Source: Malus domestica
Lineage: Eukaryota; Streptophyta; Magnoliopsida; Rosales; Rosaceae
Direction: 5' to 3'
NCBI RefSeq assembly: GCF_042453785.1
Contig: NC_091677.1
Span: 27,653,501 to 27,717,500, forward strand
Length of the DNA stretch: 64,000 nt
The notes under the pieces are model-generated. The model did not search any database and was not told the origin of the DNA. It saw only the letters and a program-made list of their open reading frames with translations. A program made the position numbers and the translations under genes. The stretch's first letter is position 1. Every line of letters begins with the position of its first letter. Shown in pieces: positions 33,095 to 44,917 of the stretch.

Positions 33095-33950
33095 TTTTTT
33101 TTATTATTTCTCTTATATTAATTTAATTATATTAATTGTTTACGCAATGAAATATTTGGTTGCACAAGATTTTTCGAATTTTTACTTTTTTAATTTAATT
33201 TAATTGTATGATTTTATTTTTTTAATTAATTTAATTTAAATTGACATATGAAAAATAGTGATCAAATTATCCAATATATATAATATATTCAAATGCACAC
33301 ATAAATTAACAAAGTACAATAATAAAATCTTAATACAAGTCTATTGTGGTGGTGGAAATGTTTCGATAGCGTCCTAATCCTCAACTTTAGCCATCAAAGT
33401 CTCGACAATTCCCTAAAAAAAAAAAATAACAAATATGGTCAAATAACAAAAAAAAAATAATAATAATACCAAAAAATTGGCATAATCTTCCCTAAATTTG
33501 GTACACTTCAAACTCCACTCCTCACCCTATACTCAACCCCAAACCCCTCACCAAACTCAAAACTAACTCCAAGAACACATATTAATGAAAAAAAAATTAA
33601 AATTTGGGGAGAATATACCTTTTGGCAAGATTGAGAGTGAGTGAGAATGAGAGGGAGGAGTGAGTGTTGAGAGAATTAGAGGAGATAGTGAGAGAGAGAG
33701 ATGAGAGATTGAGTGAGAGTGAGAGATAATGAAGAAAGAGAAGAGAGATTAAGTGAGAGGAGCGAGTGTTAGAGAGAGGGTCGGATTTGGGGAGAGGGAA
33801 AGAGAGATGAGAGGTAAGAGTAGAGAAAGACATTGAGAAAACGGTGGAGAAGTTATTTTGGTTTTAAAAACCGTGCGCGACGAAATATTGGTCTCGCAAA
33901 GTCTTAAATTTTTTTTTTTAAATTTCCCAAATCCTATTTTTGGTGCCCGC
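33095..33950. other. CACTA internal sequence
   Basis: AT-rich, then purine-biased DNA (a GAGAGTGAG-rich stretch at 33620-33830), ending in subterminal-type motifs (GTGCGCGACGAAATATTGG near 33870). Apart from the short minus-strand remnant noted with the CACTA element there is no gene. Confidence 0.6.
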
Positions 33951-35116
33951 TAGAGGTGGGTTCGATTCTGTTCGGTTCGGTTTTTCGCCGAAATCGAAAA
34001 CCAAACCGAAATTACTGTTTGGTTTGGTTCGGTTAGGTTTTTCTTCGGTTTTGGGTTTTTTTGGTTCAGTTTTTCCATGAATTTTTTTTTTCTTTTTAAA
34101 TCTGGAGGTAGAAGAACCCAGAAGAGCAAAGGAGGAATTGTTGCCATCTTGGTCTGTCAGAGAGCGAAATCCCAATAAGGAACCGTGCTTGCTCTTCGTT
34201 CATCATCAATTTCAATTGGTTTTCTTTTCTCACAAAGAAATCATCAAACAATAATTATAAAGAAAATCTAAAGGAAATTTGCTACCAACAAATCATCAAA
34301 CAATAATTATAAAGAAATATGTTCTTGCTTTGTTCCTGAGATCCCTCTCTTGCATCAGGAATAAAGATGGTGGATTGGGGGCAGCTTCCTCTCCTTGATG
34401 CCAAATTGAAAGATTATAATATGCAAAACCCCAACAAAATAATTAAAAGAAAAACCAATTTTAATTCAGCAAAATCACAATATAAATTATATTCGTTTTG
34501 ATTCGAAAATTACTTGTGAAAGATCGGAAAATCCGGATTAGAATCTTCCAATTTATATGGGTTCCGATTCGAAGAGGGCGAGGGAAAATCATAGTTTGGA
34601 AGATGGAATCTGCGAGGAGGATAGGAGAAGATTGGAGAGAAAGTGATTTGGAGGAAGAGAGAAAGGAGAGAGAGACTGAGGAATAGAGGAAGCATAGACG
34701 AAGAAAGTAGCGGAGGGGAGAGAGAGTGTAGAAGAAAAGTGAAAGCTAAAATGGAAGTCGGCTAGGGTTTGTAAACTTTAAAATTTTTATAAAGCATAAA
34801 GATTAGAATACCTATAAATAACTTAGTTGTACAATTATCGTATCATAAAGCCAACAACAAGTTGGTTTGAAGCAACTATCCGAACCTAGAGGGAAGGGGT
34901 TTGAATCCTCAAGCCACCAGGTTTTGACGTATTTGTATATGATTTTCATATATCGATTTGGTTCAGTCCGGTTCTGTTTCTAGACCTCAAAAACCAAAAT
35001 TGAACCAACCAGATTCGGTTCGGTTATGTTTGACAGCTTCGGTTCTATTTTTTTCTGTCTCGGTTCGATTTTCAGTCCGATTTTGTTTGGTTTTCGGTTT
35101 TTCCAACCTACCCCTA
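33951..35116. mobile_element. hAT-like element, 1166 bp
   Basis: Starts TAGAGGTGGGTTCG and ends CCAACCTACCCCTA (inverted repeat TAG-GGT-GGTT), flanked by 8-bp duplications GTGCCCGC (33943-33950) and GTGCCTGC (35117-35124), one mismatch. An 8-bp duplication with TA-G-GGTG ends is the hAT pattern. Inside are TTCGGTTCGGTTTT-rich subterminal repeats and no transposase. Confidence 0.82.
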
Positions 35117-35124
35117 GTGCCTGC

Positions 35125-36058
35125 CCAAATTTTTAGAGTTTTGCACAACGAAAAATTGATCTCGCAAAGTCTCAAAAAAAAATTTTTAAAAAAAATCCTG
35201 CGTCCCATTTTTGGCTCCCGTCCAAATTTAAGGATTTTGCACTACGAAATATTGGTCGCGCAAAGTCTGAAAAAAAATTCTGCGTCCCATTTTTGGTGCT
35301 CGCCCAAATTTTGAGAGTTTTGCACGATGAAGCGTTGGTCGCGCAAAGTCTTAATATATATATATATATATTTTTTTTTAAATTTTCGCGTCCTATTTTT
35401 GGCTCCCATCCAAATTTAAGGATTTTGCACGACGAAATATTGGTTTGTCGCACAAAATGTATAAAAATAATTTTTATAAATAATAAAAAAATAATTTTTT
35501 TACAATTTAAAATATAAATAAGATTTAGACGACCAAATATGTATTCGTCGTGCAAAGAAAATAATAAAAAAATAATTTAATTTAACAATATAAAATATAA
35601 AAATAAATAAATAATAAGTAAATATTGGTTAGGTGACAAAATATTGATTTTCGTCGCGCAAAGTTTAAAATAAAAATAAAAATTTATGAAAACAACTATA
35701 TTTTAAAATTTATAATATAAAATTAAATAAAAAACAAAAATAAATTGGTTTGCGGGACGCATGTATACATGATGACGTTGTGCTATTGGTTTTTGCACAA
35801 CAACCCCATTATGGTGTCGCACACGTTATATTTTAAAAAAAAATTATTATAAAGTTTACTGAAATATGATTTTACTCCCTTCAAATTCAATTTTTTTACA
35901 TAAAATCCACAACAATATATTTTCTAACAAAAATCCGATCCGAACTACAATAATAAATTTAAAACTACTTAATAAATATATATAATATTCAATTTTTTAA
36001 GTGTTATACATACAAAATAAATAAATTTAAAGCTACTTAATATATATACACACACACA
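35125..36058. repeat. CACTA subterminal-repeat-like stretch
   Basis: Four to five tandem units of about 90-110 bp between 35125 and 35440 each read CCCATTTTTGG-GC-CCGCCCAAATTT...TTTTGCACGACGAAATATTGGTCGCGCAAAGTCT. They are followed by AT-rich DNA with further single motifs to about 35830. This is an internally amplified transposase-binding-type motif rather than a gene. Confidence 0.75.
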
Positions 36059-38600
36059 CACCATTCAACGATCCAACCGTCAAACTTGTTTGTATACACT
36101 TCGAGATCGTATACATCAAAAATCACAAAAAGCAAATATTCAAAGATCAAGTAACGGGACAAAACTTTTTAACAGTTATAAACGAAAAATCATGATTTAA
36201 CGGTTATTTTAACTCCGATTTTGATGATTTTTTATAGCTACACTCCTTGACCGTATATGAATACAATGAATGAATTTGATCTTCAATTTAAAATATTTAC
36301 ACTAGTGTATGTTATTGTAGACATCGAAATTTCGGTAAATAAATGTTGACCGATAAATCAAAGTGTCAACGCTCATGTATTACATAAATTTTACACGTAG
36401 CGTGTGGCTCAACGAAAATTGAAATGAGTTGGAAAAGTCATCAAATAGGACACGTGTCAACACCTGGCAGAAACGACCTATTTCATCTGGAATATTATAT
36501 TCAAAATTAGGCCTTGGAAAATTCTATAAATACAAGCCCATTTCATTCATTTGAAGGACCAATTCATATTACACCTTGAAGCTCTGAAGCTCTGAAACTC
36601 CGAAGCTCTCAAGCATCCAGGTTCCCGAAGAATCAAGAAAGCCTTCTTCATTCTTCGTCCATCGTTCTTCCAAGATCAAGTCCCAACGGCCCTTTGGATC
36701 AACAAACAATCACCAACTCAAGATTAAGCCCCGACGGCCCTTGAAGAAAGTGTTCTTCATTCTTCGTCCATCGTTCTTCCAAGATCAAGCCCTAACGGCC
36801 CTTTGGATCAACAAACAATCACCAACTCAAGATCAAGCCCTGACGGCCCTTGAAGAAAGTGTTCTTCGTTCTTCGTTCATCGTTCTTCCAAGATCAAGCC
36901 CCGACGGCCCTTGGATCAACAACATCAACAAATCCACACATCCAACCGTTCTTCAAGATTAAGCCCAAAAGCCCTTGAAGATTCGTTCATCACCGTTATT
37001 CAAGATCAAACCTTAGCGGCCCTTGAAGAAACACTCATCCTCAAGATCAAGCCTCAACGGCCCCCTTGAAGATCCGCTCAAATCCACCTTCAAAGATCAA
37101 GCCCACGGCCCTTTGAAGAAACTTCCAACAGTTCATCCAAGATCAAGCCTCAACGGCCCTTGGATCAACGGAACATCCACGAATACACACCTCACGGAGA
37201 TCGAATCAGAGGATCAAAATTTGAGAGAGATTGTAACCCAAAACCATCAAAATACAAATATTTGTTTGTGCACGTTGTTCTTGTCTCTTTCGTTTCAGGA
37301 ATTTTCCGTGTTCACAGTTATACTTAATGAAAGTATAAATAAACCAAGTGTTAGTGAATCTATTGTTTTGATGAGATACGCATTCTACAAAACTAGTTTC
37401 AACGATTCACCCGTCAAACTTGTTTCGAGATCGCATACGCCAAAAATCACAAAAAACAAATATTCATATATCAAGTAACGAGACAAAACTTTTCAACGGT
37501 TATAAACGAAAAATTACGATTTAATGGTTATTTCAACTCCAATTTTGATAATTTTTTACAGCTACACTCCTTGACCCTATATGAATACAATGACTAAATT
37601 CGATATTCAATTTAAAATATTTACACTATTTTATGTTATACTTAATGAAAGTATAAATAAACTCTAAGTGTTAGTGAATCTATTGTTTTGATGGGATACG
37701 CATTCTACGAAATTAGTTTTAACGATCCAACCATCAAACTTTTTTGTATATACTTCGAGATCGCATACGCTAAAAATTACAAAAAACAAACATTCAGAGA
37801 TCAAGTAACGGGACAAAACTTTTCAATGGTTATAAACGAAAAATCACGATTTAACAGTTACTTTAACTCCGATTTTGATGATTTTTTACAGCTGCACTCC
37901 TTGACCCTATATGAATACAATGACTGAATTTGATTTTCAATTTAAAATATTTACACTAGTGTTATGTTATACTTAATGAAAGTATAAATAAACTCTTAAG
38001 TGTTAGTGAATTTTTTGTTTTGATGGGATACGCATTCTACAAAACTAGTTTCAACGATCCAACCATCAAACCTTTTTATATATACTTCGAGATCACATAC
38101 GCTAAAAATCACAAAAAACAAACATTCAGAGATCAAATAACGAGACAAAACTTTTCAACGGTTATGAACGAAAAATCACGATTTAACAGTTACTTTAACT
38201 CCGATTTTGATGATTTTTTACAGCTACACTCCTTGACCCTATATGAATACAATGACTGAATTTGATTTTCAATTTAAAATATTTACACTAGTGTTATGTT
38301 ATACTTAATGAAAGTATAAATAAACTCTAAGTGTTAGTGAATTTTTTGTTTTGATGGGATACGCATTCTACAAAACTAGTTTCAACGATCCAACCATCAA
38401 ATTTTTTTGTATATACTTCGAGATCGCATACGCCAAAAACCACAAAAAAAAACAAACATTCACAGATCAAGTAACAAGACAAAACTTTTCGATAGTTCTA
38501 AATGAAAAATCACGATTTAATTGTTATTTTAACTCCGATTTTGATGATTTTTTATAGCTACACTACTTGACCCTATATGAATACAATGAACTAATTCAAT
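36059..38600 (+). repeat. ~331-bp tandem array, about five units
   Basis: Units begin near 36059 (interrupted at 36316), 37371, 37688, 38020 and 38351, with spacing 331-332 bp between the last three. Shared landmarks are GGGATACGCATTCTAC, AACGATCCAACCATCAAA, ATACTTCGAGATCGCATACG, GAGATCAAGTAACGGGACAAA, CCGATTTTGATGATTTTTTA and TTATGTTATACTTAATGAAAG. Each unit leaves a similar 68-79 codon open frame, but its bounds are set by the repeat and it has no start context or known domain, so I treat it as non-coding. Confidence 0.92.
36316..37316 (+). mobile_element. Solo LTR inserted in the tandem array
   Basis: Starts TGTAGACATCGAAATTTCGG and ends TTCCGTGTTCACA, flanked by a perfect GTTAT duplication (36311-36315 and 37317-37321). 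A TATA-like TCTATAAATAC lies at about 36522. The 3' half holds a minisatellite of AAGATCAAGCCC-AACGGCCCTTG units (about ten between 36670 and 37160). No internal region is present. Confidence 0.93.
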
Positions 38601-39301
38601 CGTCAATTTAAAATATATTTTTCTAACAAAAACCCGATCCGAACTACAATAATATATTTTTCTAACAAAAACCCGATCCAAACTACAATAATAAATTTAA
38701 AGCTACTTAATAAATATATATACCATTCAATTTCTTATGTGTTATACGTATAAAATAAATAAATTTAAAGCTACTTAATACATATATATATATATATATC
38801 ATTCAATTTTGCAAGTTTATATTAATCATCATCCGAACTACAATAATAATTCTCGCTATCCTCACTACTTAATAAATATATATACCATTCAAATAGTCTT
38901 TGCACAACGGTGAACCAGAACGTAGCTCAAAGGCCATTTGCGCGACGTGGTTGGTCCGTCGTACAATTTTTTGGTGCCAAATCAAGGCTTTTACCGTTTT
39001 TTTTCTTCAACATTTGCGCAACGCGATTGGTCCATCTCGCTCAATTTTCTGGCGCCAAACCAAAACTTCATAATAAAAACTTATGAAAATAACTATATTT
39101 TAAAATTTATAATGTAAAATTAAATTAAAAAAACAAAAATAAATTGGTTTAGGTGACTAAATATTTGGATTACATCGCGCAAATATTTAAATTTTATTTT
39201 ATTTTTGTAAAGAATTTGCACGAAGTTGAAAGTTTTGTCGTGCAAAGTGACTTTGCGCAACGATATGTGTTTCGTCAAGCAAAATGTTTTTTGTAGTAGT
39301 G
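38601..39301. other. Right end of the CACTA element
   Basis: AT-rich with a (TA)n run near 38785-38800 and a duplicated TATTTTTCTAACAAAAACCCGATCC-AACTACAATAAT segment (about 38613 and 38651, also near 35920). The last 350 bp carry TTTGCGCAACG-type subterminal motifs. Confidence 0.7.
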
Positions 39302-39304
39302 AAA

Positions 39305-40510
39305 CCGACTCTATTGTTAAGCAATTAGGATTTACAACGATGTCACAATTCAACCGCCAAAGATCATTATTCAACAAACAAGTACCAAGCAATTTATTAA
39401 AATTATTTTTCTTAAAAAATCGTTATACTTTTTTCATCACCAATAACTGCATAACCATCCTTTACAAGTTTGGAAGCTGAAATCAAACTTCTAGTTAAAG
39501 ACGAAACATAAAGAACATCAAATACTCTAAAACAAATCCAGTTGACATCTTGAGCTTGAGGATGCCTATTACCTCCACAACTACTTTATTTCCATTTCCT
39601 ACATGGACACAATTTATTGTAATTGTCATTTTTGTGAATCCCTGCAAGGAAATGATAATATACACTTAACAGTAAGTGTCAAACCACCAAGAATTTGGAG
39701 GGAGCTCAACAAGATTAATGTCAACACAACAAAAACATTTTCAATGTCACCTCCTTCAGTTGTCCATTTCTTGCGTTTTTCACAATCTCTCTTCAAATGA
39801 CCATAGCCTTTGCAAAAATAACACATTACATTTTTCATGTTTTCCTTATAACCTTGAGGACCCTTATAGGAGGATGGAGTATCACGCCCCAGCAGAGTGA
39901 CTAAAGTTTAAAGGGTTTGTTTGGCTTACCAGAGATCGGGACATATTTCTTTGCAGTTTCAGCCTCCACAAAATTCACAGCTTCATGTGTTACTTGCTTC
40001 ATCCAACTCTCCTCTTGAACACATATTTATATGAGTTCCTTAAGGCTCCACTTCTCTTTCGATGTGTTGTACGAAGTCTTCAATTGCTCATAACTCTCTG
40101 GGAGGGAGTTAAGAGCCATGTGCACGGCAAATGCATCCCCAACTGGTACTTCAAAAGATGTATAAGTTTTGCAGCGGCTTCTACTAGCTTCAGAATATGT
40201 TATCTAACAGTGACTCTCCCATCGAATTTTAGAGTGGTCAGAGTTGTCATAATGTTGCCCATTTCACCCTTCTTTTGGTCACCAAGAGTGCCATGTGATT
40301 AGCTTTTTTCCATTTTCGAACTTTAGCCTCTGCTCTGTTGGCATTCAGCGCTGGTGGTCAATCCTCCCTAAGAGTGAGGTCATAGTCCATGATCAGTCCC
40401 AAGATTATCTCCACGTCGTCATGCCTCCATTTCTTATAGTTTTCTCCATTCAATGACTCGATGGAAAAACTCAGTGCAGTAGGGTTCTCTGAATATGCAT
40501 CTTACAATTG
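39305..40510 (-). pseudogene. copia gag and pre-integrase remnant (right of the CACTA element)
   Basis: The minus strand shows a zinc knuckle of CX2CX4HX4C form (MCYFCKGYGHLKRDC at about 39795-39835) and gag-like sequence from about 40510 leftward. The reading continues leftward toward the pre-integrase found across the CACTA insertion at 31184. Frame breaks throughout. Confidence 0.8.
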
Positions 40511-40977
40511 TTAGAATGACCAAAATTTTCAAGAGGTAACACAGTAAAAATGTAACATCTTTGGGCAAGAAACATTTATTGTAGAAACTTAATTCACGCA
40601 TAGCTACTTAGTTCAATGTTAAACTCTCTTACAACTCAGGTCTTTGAACAAGAATTTGAACTTATTTAACATCTTTCCAAATACTATGCTCTAATTCATT
40701 AATCGAACCATTCACATGTTGTCTACTTTAAAAGAACTTATATGTATTTTGTAATTGATGAATTACAATGTCATGCAATTATCATGCTGGAACAATATTA
40801 TCATGAACCCATTTTGATGTGGTATATGCAATAAATTTTCCCAAGAAATAATCACACGGTCTTTCTGAGATCCTTGTTTATTCTACAAACACACAAGAAC
40901 ACAGTGATGTATGGATATAAATTGGAATGATCGTAAAATACCAATCCAAGCGAGACTAAAATGGCTCTGTTATCAAA
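40511..40977 (-). other. Untranslated leader of the second copia element
   Basis: AT-rich, non-coding DNA between the gag start and the right LTR (5' LTR on the minus strand), with the primer-binding-like site beside the LTR at about 40962-40977. Confidence 0.55.
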
Positions 40978-41023
40978 TGTTAGATTATAATGGTTAGTCT
41001 GTTATGAGGATTACAAATATTAC

Positions 41024-44000
41024 ATTTTTATTTTTTATTTTTTATTTTTTTTGAGAAACCTAGATGGTACGAGGAAAATTTAATTGATAACGAAAAAATA
41101 AGTTACACCTAGTCAGATGGGAGATAAACCTTACCCCTCAGAAAACAAAGACAAAGGAAAGGAATACATGAAAAAGAAGGGGGACATAAACCTTACCTTT
41201 CTAGAAACAAAAACAAGAATGATACGAACAAAAGAGGGGGAACATAACACCTAACCCCTCTAAGACCAAACCTAAAGGTTTAAACATGCAAAACAAGTTG
41301 AACAACATCATAAAGTTAGGAGAGATAAAAAAAAAAGTGAGACAAACCTACTGCTGACATGCACATTAATTTGAGAAGCAGTAGCCAGACAAACCAACAT
41401 AGTCTGCAAACACAGTAAGTAGCATGAGCCGCCATCGGAGGAGAATCATGTCATGTTAAAGATGGAGAAGGCAAGCCCATTGATGAGTAGATTTTATATT
41501 ATATATTTAATCATATTCTTAGTATATTTTGGTTATTATTTTGGAAGAATTTTGATACTTTGAATTGTATTTTCAATATAGAACTTTCTACTTCCTCTGG
41601 AGCAAAACGTAGTCAAATGGACGAATTTTGGAGTAATTCTAGTTGGAGGACATTCGTGAGTCAGTTAGCTTGATCATGTCAAAATATCAGATTTTTCCAT
41701 TAGGCGGTTATTTTATGGAAATAGAATAAAGTAGTAGTGCGCGGTACTGGAATAGTGATGTTTTGGGCTTGAATTACGTTTTTAGAGCCCAAGATGACCT
41801 CAAATGGGTTCGTGGCCTTCTGGAGATATGTTCAGAACGTCCCGCTCTTCAAAACAAGCTATCATGGGCCGGATTTAAAGGATATTTGAGACTAAAACGT
41901 GGCTGGACAATTACTTGGCAGATTTTCCTAGCTTAATTCAGATTTTATTTTCTAAGATATTTTATTATTATTCTTCGTTTCCTAGCTGGAATAAAGGACC
42001 TGGTTTTTAGGGTTTGTGCGATGGCATAGCAACATATATTGTTTTGCCGTCCACAGTTTTTCACTAGGCTTTCTTTTATGCAACTTTGGATACAGAGAAA
42101 ATTGCTAGGGTTCTTTGAGATTTTCTACTTTAAGGTGTTTTCAATCATTTTCTTAATAATATTTTCTATGCTTTTAATTATGAATATGCATAACTAATTC
42201 CTTTTGCTAGGACTAAGCCTTGAGCCTTAGCATGAATATGTGATTTTTATTTAATTGCTTATAATTGATTGCATGCACACTTGAATTTTTAATCACTGTG
42301 ATTAAAACTATCTAATTGTTTTAATACCTGATCACCATTAGGATCTTTAGACAAGTAATTTGATGCAACTTTGGTCGAAAGGTTCCCTAAAATTGATGCT
42401 GGCTTCTTGTGATTAATAATTGTAATTTTACTTAAGATGAATATCACGTCTTAAGGGTTGCAAGGTTTTTCAAAGGCTTTTCATAAAGCATAATGAGTCT
42501 CTCATGTTCAGATTTGATTCGAACGTCCGGACGGGTTGCATGTTAGATATATGTTCTATGTTGGAGGTTCCAAATAGAATATAAATTAGGAAAACCTCAC
42601 CTTCAATGTGGCATGTGTAGATCATAAGTAATTGGTAAAAATTCATAGGATTCCTAGGTGATGGTGGAACCCTAGTGCTTTCTTAATTTGATTTCTCCAA
42701 AACTGGTTCCTTTTTCTTCATCTTTAATATTGCATATTAGTTTATTTTTATTAGTTAAATTCGTTTTTATTAAATTAGGTCATAAAAATCAATCATCTCA
42801 AATTTCTATTTTACAATAATCAATTGGAATTTGGTTTGCTTCGAATTATTTAATAATTCCTGTGGAGAACGACCTTACAATATCTGTTTATAGTACAATA
42901 ACCTTGTCATTCTTGCAAGTAATATAGGAGTTTTTATCCTTACTTTTGTAGGTGGTAAAAATCCCTATCACCTATGTTAGCAAAATTGTCCGCAACAAGA
43001 TTACCTTTGCTATATATGTGAGATGTGTAAAAAGTTATTTACCGAATGCAATCCAAACAAATAAACCATTGTGTACGAAGAGGCCAAGAAGGATCAAAAT
43101 TAGACGATTGAAGAGCAAAAATAATACTACAATTGTCACTTTCCAACCAAAGACAACGTCAACCCCGCTGATATGCAAACTCTACACCAATAATAATTGT
43201 TGATAACTCTACAAAAAAAAAATTGAGATGACCAATCCATTGACAGAAACCTCTAAGAAAACGACCATGGCAATTCCTGAAAACTCCTCTACAAGCAGTA
43301 AGACCAGGATTTCCTTTAGATAAACCATCTGTATTAAGCTTAACCCAAGGAAACCAAGGATGAGACCGAAGGACAAGAAGAATAGTAGGCGCCTTGCGAG
43401 GGATAGGTCGGATCCCCAAAGAAGAAATGGTCCGAGTGTCAAAACCCTGAGAGTAACAGGAATAAACTTCTCACAATGAACAATCGCAGAATTGATAGAT
43501 ATGCAAAGACGATGAAAATAGATTGGACGACCCTAAAAAATAAACTTAGTTCGAGCCTTCCAAATAGCTGAAATAGTAGAAAGACCTGTAAAAATCCATA
43601 GATTGTGCAACTGTTTGAAAAAGAGCTTACAGACGTAGACATCCCAAAAAATAGGAAAAGAATATGAAAGAGGCAAAGAGGTACCAAATTGACATACTAA
43701 CCACCTCCAAAGTTGCCTAGATATCCGACAGCCGAAGAAAAGATGAGCAGTAGATTCTTTAGAATTACAACATAAACAACAAATGGATGCCAAAGAAATA
43801 TCATGTCATTGTAGCGCACCCTCTGTAGGAAGTTTATCATGAAAAAGCCTCTAGGCCAATATAGATAGTCATGGCGGAATAAAATGTTGCCAAATAATTG
43901 TAGCCCAAGCACAATCACTATGTCTCCTTCAAATACGGTGATAACCAAAAGAAAAAAGAAAACTTCCTAGTAAGTGAGGGCTCCCAAATCAATTTGTTAT

Positions 44001-44213
44001 CCTCAATATTTAAAGGCAAAGGCATACGTAAAATCTGTTGCGCCATAGAAGGGAATAAATTTATTGAATAATCTGGCAAAGAACAACTTTGTGCTTCAAT
44101 AATCTGAAATCCGATGAAGAACCTTAGGAGAAATGACCGAAAATAAAGAAGGGCTAATAAAAAGATGGAAAAGACAAGCCCATGTTAACATCTGAAACCC
44201 GAGGAAGAACCTT
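41024..44213 (-). mobile_element. 5'-truncated LINE (non-LTR retrotransposon)
   Basis: The A-rich 3' tail on the minus strand (runs of A separated by T) lies at 41024-41055. A ~17-bp target duplication AGGATTACAAATATTAC / AGGATTACAAATAATAC (41007-41023 and 44214-44230, one mismatch) flanks the unit. The minus-strand coding remnants are a zf-RVT-like zinc-binding segment at about 43793-43533 (CLCCNSKESTAHLFFGC, WKAR) and a plant-LINE RNase H at about 43419-42976 (WVKLNTDG, GNPGLTACRGVFRN, ELSTIIIGVEFAYQRG, then YSKGNLVADNFANMG). The reverse transcriptase and endonuclease are absent. A solo LTR at 41481-42970 interrupts it. Confidence 0.9.
41481..42970 (+). mobile_element. Solo LTR (copy 3 of the ~1.49 kb family) inside the LINE
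   Basis: Starts TGATGAGTAG and ends AATCCCTATCA with flanks CCCAT (41476-41480) and CCTAT (42971-42975), a 5-bp duplication with one mismatch. LINE RNase H residues flow across the site when it is removed. Confidence 0.93.
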
Positions 44214-44230
44214 AGGATTACAAATAATAC

Positions 44231-44706
44231 AATGGGTTCTTTGTGATCATACATATATATAAGTACATGTTGTCTTACTGAAGAGACACCAGCATAAATA
44301 TTAGAGATTGTAAGGTTGTGCACAACTGGTGTTTCTACTGAAATACAAGTACCTGAAGATGCCATTGGAGTTGGATGAATGCACAGGGAAACACACGAGA
44401 GAGGCTTTCCACTCACGCAGTGCCTTATGCTCAATACTAGTGATGGGTGTGTGATCAAGTGAATGTATAAGCTTGTGTGCTAGGTCTAGTGATCGACCGT
44501 ATAAGCTTGTGAGCAGGACCGTCCCCTTAGCATATTCCTAACTGAATTCCAGCTATCAGTCAGTGCCCTAATAATCTACATGACTAACAGGTTGTTTAAC
44601 CACAACCTAATCACGTCACCCTAATATCCTGTAATCAAGGAAATCAGTTCTTCCACACGGTTCTTATCATGATCTGAGAGAGTCCAAATAGAAACCTAAT
44701 AAATCA
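44231..44706 (-). repeat. Remaining part of the right LTR of the second copia element
   Basis: Starts with sequence matching the left LTR (AATGGGTTCTTTGTG, GTCTTACTGAAGAGACACCAG to about 44292). The remainder has no partner because the left LTR is deleted. The end at 44706 is inferred from the start of HSP70-flank homology. Confidence 0.55.
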
Positions 44707-44917
44707 GTACATTCTTTGAAATTTGAGGAAACACGTTTTAATTCGATTCCAGAAGACGCTGAAAGATAAATCAGTAATAATATTATACAAACCCTCTCAT
44801 AATTCCTATGGCTACAGCCTACAGCTCTGCATTATTCCGCATCTACTAACTCAAGATAACTCAGTACACAAAGAGCAGAGTTCACAAGCTGTACGTCACT
44901 TGGAAACCTCTTCAAGC

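Larger units (their letters stand above)
31188..39301. mobile_element. Non-autonomous CACTA (En/Spm) transposon, 8.1 kb
   Basis: Ends are CACTACTACAAAAAA (31188) and TTTTTTGTAGTAGTG (to 39301), perfect CACTA-type inverted repeats, with a 3-bp duplication AAA on both sides (31185-31187 and 39302-39304). Both subterminal regions are packed with TTTGCACGACGAAAT / GTCGCGCAAAG motifs in both orientations, as expected for transposase-binding subterminal repeats. The host copia frame resumes across it. No transposase domain was recognised. A possible terminal-exon remnant on the minus strand at about 33340-33415 reads ETLMAKVED then ETFPPPQ before a stop. Confidence 0.94.
28778..44706 (-). mobile_element. 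Second Ty1/copia element, host of a nested insertion cluster
   Basis: The left end TGTTAGATTATAAGGG (28778) matches 40978 onward (TGTTAGATTATAATGG), and their continuations share GTCTTACTGAAGAGACACCAG (28866-28887 and about 44270-44292). The right LTR is split by a LINE. Coding remnants on the minus strand are interrupted by a CACTA element at 31188-39301. A primer-binding-like site (minus TTTGATAACAGAGCCA) lies at about 40962-40977. The right boundary 44706 (CA before GTACA) coincides with where homology to the HSP70-A 3' flank begins. The 5-bp flanks GTATT and GTACA do not match well, so the outer right end is approximate. Confidence 0.8.

Noticed and set aside
36741-37478. Frames of 73 and 151 codons with repeated DQALTAL-like or DQAHGPL-like residues
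   Set aside because: They are the translated minisatellite of a solo LTR with verified TSDs.
37688-38557. Repeated 68-79 codon frames
   Set aside because: They are products of a 331-bp tandem array with no domain or start context; recorded as a repeat instead.
37371-38600. CRISPR-like regular repeats
   Set aside because: The repeat unit is over 300 bp with no short repeat/unique spacer pattern, in a plant nuclear context.
28773-44711. Matching 5-bp target duplication for the second copia element (GTATT versus GTACA)
   Set aside because: Only three of five bases agree, so it was not used to fix the boundary.
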